Origin: an uncultured Variovorax sp.
GTDB lineage: Bacteria > Pseudomonadota > Gammaproteobacteria > Burkholderiales > Burkholderiaceae_C
Assembly: GCA_903872875.1 (NCBI GenBank)
Contig: CAIQMJ010000935.1
Location: 1-6,505 of the forward strand
DNA length: 6,505 nt
Reading direction: 5' to 3'
Under the pieces are notes generated by a model. The model searched no databases and had not been told where the DNA came from. It saw only the letters and a program-made list of their open reading frames with translations. A program made the translations under genes and the position numbers. Numbering within the stretch: position 1 is the first letter of the stretch; each line of letters begins with the position of its first letter. This document shows positions 1 through 6,162 of this stretch, piece after piece.

Positions 1-2
1 GC

Positions 3-77
3 TTCGACGTGCCCGTGCCGCTGTTCGTCCTGGAAGCGGAAAGCGACGGCACGCCCCTGCCGCGCGTCCTGCACTGA
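3..77 (+). CDS. C-terminal end of an unidentified upstream gene (partial)
   Basis: An open frame runs from the window edge to a TGA at 75-77 and encodes 24 residues ending PLPRVLH. Its third-position G/C bias matches that of the genes downstream, and its stop falls 14 bases before the next start. That spacing is what a preceding gene in the same transcription unit would show. The fragment contains no motif that identifies a family, so no function is proposed. The other two forward frames are possible in principle, but only this one gives a stop that abuts the next gene neatly. Confidence 0.6.
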   Translation, partial: FDVPVPLFVLEAESDGTPLPRVLH

Positions 78-91
78 ACCGCCGTGACCGC

Positions 92-2056
92 ATGGCTGCA
101 CCGCGCGACCTGTCGAGCCTGCTCGCCCGCCTGGATCCGGCGGCGGACATGGCCGATCGCCATGTCTGGCTGATCGAGCTGTTCGACTGGCTGCGCGGCG
201 ACCGCGCCGCGCCGCAGGCCGCCGTCGGCCGCGTGCTCCTGCTGCTCGACGCGATCGAGGCCCGGCCCGAACTGCGTGAAAGATTGCGCGCCTGGTGGAC
301 CGTGTTCACGCAGACGGTCGACCTCACCACGCTGCTCGCCGACTACGGCTTCGCGCCGGGCGCCGCCTTCCTGAGCGAATTCGGCGACCGCATCCGCCGC
401 AAGCTGCTGCCCGGCACGCCGGAAACGACCGACGCGTCGCAACTCTTCCGCATGGTGCTGCCGGGCGACTTCGACGCGGGCTGGATCGGCCTGCTCGACG
501 GCCCCACGCTGGCGCGCATCGGCACGCTGCTGGCGGACGACACCTTGGCCGGCACGCCGCGCTGGCGCCACACCGTGATGGACGCGGTCACCTACTGCTG
601 CAGCCAGGTCGTGGCCGCGGGCTTCTCGACCGAACTGCGGCTGCGCATGAGCGACCCGGTGCGCGAGACGCGCCCCTTTCATCCGCTGATGACCGACCTT
701 GACCGCCTGCGCGATGAAGTGCTGCGCGTGCCCTGCGACGAGGCCGCGCTGCAGCGGGCCTTCATCGTCTTTCGCGACCGGCTCGACGCCTGCCGGCAGG
801 CCGCGTCGTCGGTCTACACCCATCTGGAGGACCACGGCATCTCGGTCGGCCTGGTGTTCCGCCTGCGCCAGCTGCGCGAGCGCGTGCTGCGCATCCGCGA
901 ACTGCTCGACTGCCTGCTGTCGGGCACGCCGGCCGCCAGCGTGGCGCGGCTGGTCGGCCGGCTGGTCACGGCCGGGCGCGAGCGCAACAGCATCCGCGCG
1001 CTGGTCGCGTCGAACTCGTCGATGCTCGCCGCCAAGGTGACCGAGCGCAGCGCCGAGGCCGGCGAGCACTACATCACGCGCGACCGGGGCGCCTACCGCC
1101 AGATGGTGCGCAAGGCGGCCGGCGGCGGAGCGCTCACCGCGATCACCGTGCTGATGAAGTTCGCGATCGTCGCGATCGGACTGTCGGCGTTCTGGAGCGG
1201 GCTCTGGGCCGGCCTGATGTACGCGGCCAGCTTCGTCGCGATCCAGCTGTTGCACCTCACGCTCGCCACCAAGCAGCCCGCCATGACCGCACCCGCGATG
1301 GCTGCCCGGTTGCGCGACCTTCGCTCCTCAGGCGCGGTCGACGCCTTCGTCGACGAGGTGACGCACCTGGTGCGCTCGCAGGTCGCGGCGGTGCTCGGCA
1401 ACGTGCTGGTCGTGGTGCCGGTGATGGTCGCGCTCAGCGTGGCGGCCTTCCATGCCTTCGGCCGCCACGTGCTCGACGCCGCGCATGCGGCCGAGGTGCT
1501 GCATTCGCTGTCGCTGGCCGGGCCGACCGCGCTGTACGCCGCGTTCACCGGCGTGCTGCTGTTCGCGGCCAGCATCGTCGCGGGCTGGACCGAGAACGCG
1601 TTCGTGCTGCATCGGCTCGACTCGGCGATGCGCCACAACCCGCGCATCGCCGCCGTGCTGGGCCGGCCGCGCGCCCGGCGCTGGGCCGACTTCATGCGCA
1701 CCCACATCTCGGGCTTCGCGTCGAACATCTCGCTCGGGCTGATGCTCGGTCTGCTGCCGGCCTTCGCGGCGTTCTTCGGCATCGGGCTGGACGTGCGTCA
1801 CGTGACCCTGTCGGCCGGCCAGGTGGCCGCCGCCGCCGCGGCGATCGGCTGGCCGGTCGTTCACGAAGCTGCGTTATGGTGGGCGGTGGCGGCGATCCCC
1901 GTCATCGGCGCGCTCAACGTGAGCGTGAGCTTCTATTGCGCCTTCCGGCTGGCGTTGCGCGCGCACAGCGTGAGCGGCACCGACCGCCAGCGCATCCGCA
2001 CGGCGATCCGCGCGCGCTGGCGCAGCCGGGCGCTGAGTTTTTTCCTGCCTGCATGA
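92..2056 (+). CDS. gcr: Gcr-type 'site-specific recombinase' family membrane protein (SpecificRecomb, COG4389-like)
   Basis: This 654-residue protein resembles the betaproteobacterial family annotated as site-specific recombinase Gcr. Residues 1-340 are soluble, helical and rich in Arg, Leu and Asp. The best-recognised block is around 316-400: TERSAEAGEHYITR, then AAGGGALTA, then LATKQPAMTAPAMAARL. Residues about 346-620 hold roughly six hydrophobic segments (near 346-366, 369-391, 428-455, 477-499, 540-564 and 590-620), so the protein is probably in the inner membrane. The last 30 residues are Arg-rich. I see no serine-recombinase N-terminal signature and no tyrosine-recombinase R-HxxR-Y layout, so the recombinase name looks weakly founded. 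The ATG at 92 has no clear Shine-Dalgarno; it was chosen because it follows the upstream stop by 14 bases and no earlier in-frame ATG is visible. Family assignment is from memory of conserved blocks; the true function is unknown. Confidence 0.8.
   Translation: MAAPRDLSSLLARLDPAADMADRHVWLIELFDWLRGDRAAPQAAVGRVLLLLDAIEARPELRERLRAWWTVFTQTVDLTTLLADYGFAPGAAFLSEFGDRIRRKLLPGTPETTDASQLFRMVLPGDFDAGWIGLLDGPTLARIGTLLADDTLAGTPRWRHTVMDAVTYCCSQVVAAGFSTELRLRMSDPVRETRPFHPLMTDLDRLRDEVLRVPCDEAALQRAFIVFRDRLDACRQAASSVYTHLEDHGISVGLVFRLRQLRERVLRIRELLDCLLSGTPAASVARLVGRLVTAGRERNSIRALVASNSSMLAAKVTERSAEAGEHYITRDRGAYRQMVRKAAGGGALTAITVLMKFAIVAIGLSAFWSGLWAGLMYAASFVAIQLLHLTLATKQPAMTAPAMAARLRDLRSSGAVDAFVDEVTHLVRSQVAAVLGNVLVVVPVMVALSVAAFHAFGRHVLDAAHAAEVLHSLSLAGPTALYAAFTGVLLFAASIVAGWTENAFVLHRLDSAMRHNPRIAAVLGRPRARRWADFMRTHISGFASNISLGLMLGLLPAFAAFFGIGLDVRHVTLSAGQVAAAAAAIGWPVVHEAALWWAVAAIPVIGALNVSVSFYCAFRLALRAHSVSGTDRQRIRTAIRARWRSRALSFFLPA
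2014..2043 (+). terminator. Terminator-like hairpin plus T6 at the end of gcr (weak)
   Basis: The arms GCGC (2014-2017) and TGGC (2018-2021) can pair with GCCG (2025-2028) and GCGC (2030-2033). The pairing has a GCA loop, one T-G wobble and one bulged G at 2029. A run of six T follows at 2038-2043 after a 4-base spacer. The whole element lies inside the final codons of gcr and ends 29 bases before the antiporter start. T6 is uncommon in DNA this rich in G+C. The bulge, wobble and 4-base gap weaken the case, and GC-rich coding DNA often folds by chance, so this is only a candidate for partial termination. Confidence 0.25.
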
Positions 2057-2072
2057 ACGGGCCCGTGAACTG

Positions 2073-3344
2073 ATGTCCTTTATCCCTCCCGATCTCTACG
2101 GCTTCTGGGCCGACTGGATCCGCCCTTCCGCCGGACTGCCGACCGTGATGTGGTCGCTGCTGCTGGCGGTCGCCGCGGCGGCGGGCCACCTGGTGCAGCG
2201 CTACCTGGGCATGCCCAAGGTCGTCGGCTATTCGATCGTCGGCATGGTCGTGGGCTTCGCCGGTTTCGAAGGAGCGGTCTGGCCGCTGCAGGGCATCAGC
2301 CTGTTCCTGCTCGAGCTCGGCGTGGCGATCGTGCTGTTCGAAGCCGGCGGCCGCCTGCCGCTGCGCTGGTTCCGCCACAACCCGCGGGTGCTGCTGCAGA
2401 GCCTTCTGGAAGCCGGCTTCACCTATTTCGGCGTGCTCTGGGCGATGGAGCTGATGGACGTGCCGCACCCGGTCGCCAACCCGATCGCACTGATCGCGAT
2501 GGTCGCCTCGCCCGCCGTGCTGAGCCGCGTGATCATGGACACGCGCGCCTCCGGCCCCGTCACCGAGCGCGCGATGACGCTGGCCACGCTCAGCACCTTC
2601 TATGCACTGACGCTGGGCTATGCGCAGGCCGGTCTGATCGAGCGCGCACCGCTGGCCTTCATGCAGAAGCTCTATCCGGTCGGCGTCGTGCTCGGCATGT
2701 CCTTCGTGGTGGGCGGGCTGATGGCGCTGGCGCTGCGTTCGGCGCTGCGCGTGATGAGCCCGACCAGCGAGAACACCGCGATCCTGCTGCTCGCGATCAT
2801 CGCGGCCGGCGCGGCGCTGGCAGCCCACTTCGGCGGCTCGGCGCCATTGGCTGCGCTGATCGGCGGCGTGCTGCTCAAGCAGCTCAATCCCAAGCCCTGG
2901 GCCTGGCCGCGCCAGCTCGGCACCGCGGCCTCGCTGCTGACGATGCTGATGTTCGTGCTGGTGTCCGTCGTCGCCGCGGGCGCCGACTGGAGCCTGCCGG
3001 TGGCGAGCGTGGTGTTCACGCTGATCGCGGTGCGCGCGGTCGCCAAGATCGCCGGTGTGGCGGTCGCGAATCCGGGCAGCGGCGCCAGCTGGCGGCAGGC
3101 CTTCTGGGTGGGCTGCGCGATGGCGCCGCTGTCGTCGATCGCGCTGCTGATCGCATCGAACTTCGTCACGGCCTCGCCGCTGCTCGGCGCGATGATCACG
3201 CAGGTCGTGCTGCCGGCGATCCTCACGATGGAGCTGTTCGGTGCCGTGCTCGCCACCATCGCCATCCACGCGGCGGGCGAGGCGTCCAGGGCGTGGCTGC
3301 CCGAGGCTTTCGGCGGCAGCAGCAGCGAGGAGTCCCAGCGATGA
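2073..3344 (+). CDS. CPA2-type cation:proton antiporter-like membrane protein (Na+/H+ exchanger domain, no RCK domain)
   Basis: This 423-residue protein is hydrophobic almost throughout, with about 12-13 likely membrane helices between residues 23 and 397. Several blocks match the Na+/H+ exchanger (KefB/KefC-like) fold: PKVVGYSIVGMVVG (48-61, the G-Y-x-x-x-G element), ELGVAIVLFEAGG (81-93), ASPAVLSRVIMDT (145-157) and GGSAPLAALIGGVLL (254-268). It would exchange a monovalent cation for protons across the inner membrane. Where CPA2 proteins usually carry a phenylalanine-glutamine-aspartate motif, this one reads FYA (176-178), and the usual GEF-like element late in the protein reads PLSS (352-355). 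The ion-binding acid may therefore be missing. The chain ends soon after the last helix, with no TrkA-N/RCK domain, unlike Kef. The ATG at 2073 lacks a good Shine-Dalgarno and lies 16 bases after gcr. Its stop overlaps the ybdK ATG. The ion is not predictable from sequence. Confidence 0.8.
   Translation: MSFIPPDLYGFWADWIRPSAGLPTVMWSLLLAVAAAAGHLVQRYLGMPKVVGYSIVGMVVGFAGFEGAVWPLQGISLFLLELGVAIVLFEAGGRLPLRWFRHNPRVLLQSLLEAGFTYFGVLWAMELMDVPHPVANPIALIAMVASPAVLSRVIMDTRASGPVTERAMTLATLSTFYALTLGYAQAGLIERAPLAFMQKLYPVGVVLGMSFVVGGLMALALRSALRVMSPTSENTAILLLAIIAAGAALAAHFGGSAPLAALIGGVLLKQLNPKPWAWPRQLGTAASLLTMLMFVLVSVVAAGADWSLPVASVVFTLIAVRAVAKIAGVAVANPGSGASWRQAFWVGCAMAPLSSIALLIASNFVTASPLLGAMITQVVLPAILTMELFGAVLATIAIHAAGEASRAWLPEAFGGSSSEESQR
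3327..3332 (+). promoter_or_regulatory. Shine-Dalgarno GAGGAG for the upstream ybdK start
   Basis: GAGGAG lies within the last codons of the antiporter gene, 8 bases before the ATG at 3341. It is one of the best ribosome binding sites in the window and supports the ATG that overlaps the antiporter stop. It does not exclude a second start at the GTG at 3425. Confidence 0.55.
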
Positions 3345-4549
3345 GCGGCGGCAACGATTTCGACCCGCGCGCACGCGCCTTCCCGGTATCTTCAGCTTCG
3401 GCGGCATCGCCGAAGGACCGCGCGGTGCCGCTCGAACCCTTCAACCACTCGGAGGCGCTGTCGCTCGGCGTCGAACTCGAGCTGCAGCTGGTCAACACGC
3501 ACGACTACGACCTGGCGCCCTATGCCGAGGACATGCTGCGGCTGATGGCCGAGACGCCACTGCCGGGCAGCGTGGTGCCCGAGATGACGTCGAGCATGAT
3601 CGAGATATCGACCGACATCTGCCACTCGGCGCAGGACGTGATCGACCAGCTCAGCCCGATCCGCGAGGCGCTGATCCGCAATGCCGACAAGCTCAACATC
3701 GCGGTGGTCGGCGGCGGCACGCATGCATTCCAGCAGTGGCACGAGCGCCGCATCTACGACAAGCCGCGCTTTCGCGAGCTGTCGGAACTGTACGGCTACC
3801 TGAGCAAGCAGTTCACCATCTTCGGTCAGCACGTGCACATCGGCTGCCCGGACGCCGACGCGGCGCTGCTGATGCTGCACCGCATGTCGCGCTACATCCC
3901 GCACTTCATCGCGCTGTCGGCGTCGTCGCCGTACGTGCAGGGGCAGGACACGCAGTTCGATTCGGCCCGGCTCAACTCGGTGTTCGCGTTCCCGCTGTCG
4001 GGCCGCGCGCCGTTCACGCTCTCGTGGCGCGAGTTCGAGGACTACTTCGCGAAGATGACGCGCACCGGCGTGGTCCGCAGCATGAAGGATTTCTACTGGG
4101 ACATCCGGCCGAAGCCTGAGTTCGGCACGATCGAGATCCGCGTGTTCGACACGCCGCTCACGGTCGAGCGCGCGGCCGCGCTGGCCGGCTACGTGCAGTC
4201 GCTGGCGGCCTGGTTCCTGCAGGAACAGCCCTTCATGCCGGCCGAGGACGACTACCTCGTCTACACCTACAACCGCTTCCAGGCCTGCCGCTTCGGGCTC
4301 GACGCGGTCTACGTCGACCCGGCCACCGGGCAGCACATGCCGCTGCGAGATCACATCCTGATGACCATGTCGCAGCTCGAATGGCACAGCGAGGCGATGA
4401 ACGCCACGCGTTCCATCGCGCAGTTGCGCACCGACGTCGAGGCCGGCCAGAACGACGCGCGCTGGCTGCGTGAGAAGCAGGGCAAGGAGAAGCTTCTGGC
4501 CGAGGTGGTTCGACAGGCTGCATTGCGTTTCAGAGGCGCCACGCGATGA
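3341..4549 (+). CDS. ybdK: YbdK-family carboxylate-amine ligase (GCS2, glutamate-cysteine ligase type 2)
   Basis: A 402-residue cytosolic enzyme of the GCS2 family. Characterised YbdK has only weak gamma-glutamate-cysteine ligase activity, so the physiological substrates are uncertain. Visible family elements in order are the E-x-E motif in LGVELELQL (E45, E47), PEMTSSMIEIST (80-91), GGGTHAF (124-130), the histidine motif FGQHVHIGC (H164, H166), FGTIEIRVFDTP with E265 and R267 (261-272), and RFQACRFGLDA (312-322). E and H residues of this kind bind metal and ATP in the glutamine-synthetase-like fold. The ATG at 3341 overlaps the antiporter stop (ATGA) and has GAGGAG 8 bases upstream. The first ~30 residues are a Ser/Ala/Arg-rich tail with no family motif. 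An in-frame GTG at 3425, preceded by AAGGA, would give 374 residues, close to E. coli YbdK (about 372), and may be the true or a second start. The 3' end overlaps thiL by 4 bases. Confidence 0.9.
   Translation: MSGGNDFDPRARAFPVSSASAASPKDRAVPLEPFNHSEALSLGVELELQLVNTHDYDLAPYAEDMLRLMAETPLPGSVVPEMTSSMIEISTDICHSAQDVIDQLSPIREALIRNADKLNIAVVGGGTHAFQQWHERRIYDKPRFRELSELYGYLSKQFTIFGQHVHIGCPDADAALLMLHRMSRYIPHFIALSASSPYVQGQDTQFDSARLNSVFAFPLSGRAPFTLSWREFEDYFAKMTRTGVVRSMKDFYWDIRPKPEFGTIEIRVFDTPLTVERAAALAGYVQSLAAWFLQEQPFMPAEDDYLVYTYNRFQACRFGLDAVYVDPATGQHMPLRDHILMTMSQLEWHSEAMNATRSIAQLRTDVEAGQNDARWLREKQGKEKLLAEVVRQAALRFRGATR
3396..3415 (+). promoter_or_regulatory. Perfect 8-bp stem-loop near the alternative ybdK start
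   Basis: CTTCGGCG (3396-3403) and CGCCGAAG (3408-3415) are perfect reverse complements separated by the 4-base loop GCAT. The 3' arm covers the AAG of an AAGGA sequence (3413-3417) that sits 7 bases before an in-frame GTG at 3425. As RNA, the hairpin could mask that ribosome binding site. There is no T-run after it, so it is not an intrinsic terminator. The inverted repeat is seen directly; the regulatory role is inference. Confidence 0.45.
3413..3417 (+). promoter_or_regulatory. AAGGA Shine-Dalgarno for a possible GTG start of ybdK at 3425
   Basis: AAGGA is followed after 7 bases by GTG (3425-3427), in frame with ybdK. Initiation there would remove the unconserved N-terminal tail and leave VPLEPFNHSEALSLGVELE as the start, which fits the usual YbdK beginning just before the E-x-E motif. 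It competes with the ATG at 3341, which has its own good site. Confidence 0.45.
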
Positions 4550-5523
4550 CCGGCGAATTCGACCTGATCCGCCACTACTTCCAGCGCCCGGCTCAACGTT
4601 CGCCGCTCGGCATCGGCGACGACTGCGCGCTGCTCGCGCCGGCGCCCGGCATGCAGCTGGCCGTGTCGTCCGACATGCTGGTCGAGGGCCGGCATTTCCT
4701 GTCGACCGTCGATCCGGTGCGGCTCGGCCACAAGTCGCTCGCAGTCAACCTGAGCGATCTCGCGGCCTGCGGCGCGAAGCCGCTGGCCTTCACGCTCGCG
4801 CTCGCGCTGCCGGCGGTCGACGAAGGCTGGCTCGACGGCTTCTCGCGCGGACTGTTCGCACTGGCCGACGCGCACGGCTGCGAGCTGGTCGGCGGCGACA
4901 CCACGCGCGGCCCGCTCAACATCTGCATCACCGTGTTCGGCGAGGTACCGGCCGGCGCCGCGCTGCTGCGCTCCGGCGCGCGGGCCGGCGACGAACTCTG
5001 GGTCAGCGGCACGCTGGGCGATGCGCGCATGGCGCTCGAAGTGTTCCGCGGCACGCTGTCGCTGCCGGCGCCGCTGTTCGAGATCGCACGCACGCGCATG
5101 GAACAGCCGACGCCGCGCGTCGCACTGGGTCTGGCGCTGCGCGGCATCGCGACCTCAGCGGTCGACGTGAGCGACGGCCTGCTCGGCGATCTTTCGCACA
5201 TCCTGCGCGCGAGTGGCGTGGGCGCGCAGGTCGACGCCGATGCGGCTGTCGGGCGGGTCGCCATTGCAAGCCATGCCGAGCGCCCCGCCGGCGGCTTCGA
5301 CCCCGCGCTGCTGCGCACCTGCGCGCTCTCGGGCGGCGACGACTACGAGCTGGTTTTCACCGCGCCGGCCGCCGCCCATGCGGCCGTGCTGCAGGCCGGC
5401 CGCGACGCCGGCACCGCCGTGACGCGCATCGGCCGCATCGAGGCCGAACCCGGCCTGCGCATCGTCGATGCGGCGGGCGCGCCGGTCGGCCAGCAGTTCG
5501 CCTCCTTCGACCATTTCGCCTGA
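4546..5523 (+). CDS. thiL: Thiamine-monophosphate kinase
   Basis: ThiL phosphorylates thiamine monophosphate with ATP to give thiamine diphosphate, the last step of cofactor synthesis, in the cytosol. The 325-residue length is normal for the family, and the protein shares the ATP-binding fold of PurM/SelD. Conserved elements include GEFDLI at the N-terminus (3-8), GIGDDCALL with D25-D26 (22-30), SSDMLVEGRHF (D43), KSLAVNLSDLAACGAKP (63-79, D71), GGDTTRGPL (D118), VDVSDGLLGDL (D207, D210) and LSGGDDYEL (D265, D266) near the C-terminus. These aspartates bind Mg2+ and the phosphates. All are present, so the enzyme should be active. The ATG overlaps the ybdK stop as ATGA, and AGAGG at 4532-4536 lies 9 bases upstream, so translation is probably coupled. 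thiL next to pgpA is a common bacterial arrangement; here ybdK takes the place of the nusB seen before thiL in many gammaproteobacteria. Confidence 0.97.
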   Translation: MTGEFDLIRHYFQRPAQRSPLGIGDDCALLAPAPGMQLAVSSDMLVEGRHFLSTVDPVRLGHKSLAVNLSDLAACGAKPLAFTLALALPAVDEGWLDGFSRGLFALADAHGCELVGGDTTRGPLNICITVFGEVPAGAALLRSGARAGDELWVSGTLGDARMALEVFRGTLSLPAPLFEIARTRMEQPTPRVALGLALRGIATSAVDVSDGLLGDLSHILRASGVGAQVDADAAVGRVAIASHAERPAGGFDPALLRTCALSGGDDYELVFTAPAAAHAAVLQAGRDAGTAVTRIGRIEAEPGLRIVDAAGAPVGQQFASFDHFA

Positions 5524-5529
5524 ACGATC

Positions 5530-5556
5530 GATCTCACCGATCCCACTGATCGCACC
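5530..5556 (+). repeat. Three tandem imperfect 9-base units between thiL and pgpA
   Basis: GATCTCACC (5530-5538), GATCCCACT (5539-5547) and GATCGCACC (5548-5556) follow head to tail and share the pattern GATCNCACY. A further GATC directly precedes them at 5526. They fill half of the 59-base gap after the thiL stop. The gap shows no convincing terminator hairpin or promoter. The array may be only a short slippage product; no function is claimed. Confidence 0.5.
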
Positions 5557-5582
5557 ACCCGCCAACGCCTTCGACCGCCTCG

Positions 5583-6158
5583 ATGTCCGCAACCTCCGTG
5601 ACCCCAGTGACCACGCCCATTTCCGCTCCCCTTCCCGCCGTGCTGCGCCCGACGATGCGCTTCATGCTCTCCCACCCCGCGCACGTCATCGCGCTGGGCT
5701 TCGGCTCGGGCCTGCCGCGCGTCGCGCCGGGCACCGTCGGCACGCTCTGGGCCTGGGTTGCCTTCCTCGTGCTGCAACTGTGGTTCAGCTCGGCGACGAT
5801 CGGCTGGATCATCGGGGCGTCGCTGCCGATCGGCTGGTGGGCCTGCACCGTGACCGCGCGCCACATGAACGTGGCCGACCCCGGCGCCATCGTCTGGGAC
5901 GAGGTCGTGGCCTTCTGGATCATCCTGTGGCTGGTCACGCCGGCCGGACTGCTGGGCCAGACGATCGCCTTCGGGCTGTTCCGCTTCTTCGATGCCGCCA
6001 AGCCCGGCCCGGTGGCCTGGGCCGACGGCCTGTTCAAGCAGCGCGACGCAGTGCCCGGCCAGATGCGCTGGGCCGCCGCCGGCTTCGGCATCATCTTCGA
6101 CGACCTGGTCGCCGCCTTCTGTACGCTGCTGGTCATTGCGCTCTGGCGCGCATGGTGA
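5583..6158 (+). CDS. pgpA: Phosphatidylglycerophosphatase A
   Basis: PgpA removes the phosphate from phosphatidylglycerophosphate to form phosphatidylglycerol at the inner membrane. Key family blocks in this 191-residue protein are ALGFGSGLPRVAPGTVGTL (37-55), DPGAIVWDE (99-107), FRFFDAAKPGP (133-143) and GFGIIFDDLVAA (167-178). The acidic residues D106-E107 and D173-D174 are the likely Mg2+ ligands. About four hydrophobic segments (near 55-70, 73-91, 108-132 and 174-190) fit a small membrane phosphatase. Residues 150-166, between the third and fourth blocks, are longer than in the E. coli enzyme. The ATG at 5583 has no visible Shine-Dalgarno and adds a Thr/Pro/Ser/Ala-rich leader; an in-frame ATG at 5655 (MRFMLSHPAH) is an alternative that would remove it. 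The gene follows thiL after 59 bases and precedes pncC by 4 bases, so it is probably read on the same message. Confidence 0.95.
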   Translation: MSATSVTPVTTPISAPLPAVLRPTMRFMLSHPAHVIALGFGSGLPRVAPGTVGTLWAWVAFLVLQLWFSSATIGWIIGASLPIGWWACTVTARHMNVADPGAIVWDEVVAFWIILWLVTPAGLLGQTIAFGLFRFFDAAKPGPVAWADGLFKQRDAVPGQMRWAAAGFGIIFDDLVAAFCTLLVIALWRAW

Positions 6159-6162
6159 ACAC

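Noticed and set aside
1161..1178. Perfect tandem TCGCGATCG units.
   Set aside because: They lie inside gcr and are explained by codons for the repeated Ala-Ile-Val-Ala-Ile stretch of a membrane helix.
2034..2075. Frame slippage at T6 (2038-2043) could fuse Gcr to the antiporter, because the antiporter frame is open from 2037.
   Set aside because: It would need a +1 change at a simple run with no stimulating element that I can identify, and the open stretch is short enough to occur by chance. No family precedent is known to me.
2150..3340. The ybdK reading frame stays open far upstream, through the antiporter gene, allowing a 799-residue protein.
   Set aside because: The upstream part is Arg/Ala/Gly/Asp-rich shadow sequence in another frame of the well-supported antiporter gene. 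High G+C makes stops rare. The real YbdK motifs begin only after 3425.
1914..3407. A 497-codon open frame on the - strand across the end of gcr and the antiporter.
   Set aside because: Its product is Arg/His/Gln/Gly-rich low-complexity sequence without motifs, typical of the antisense shadow of a GC-rich gene.
3392..4387. A 331-codon open frame on the - strand opposite ybdK.
   Set aside because: It lies wholly antisense to a gene with clear catalytic motifs, and its residue composition is biased to Arg/Val/His as expected for a shadow frame.
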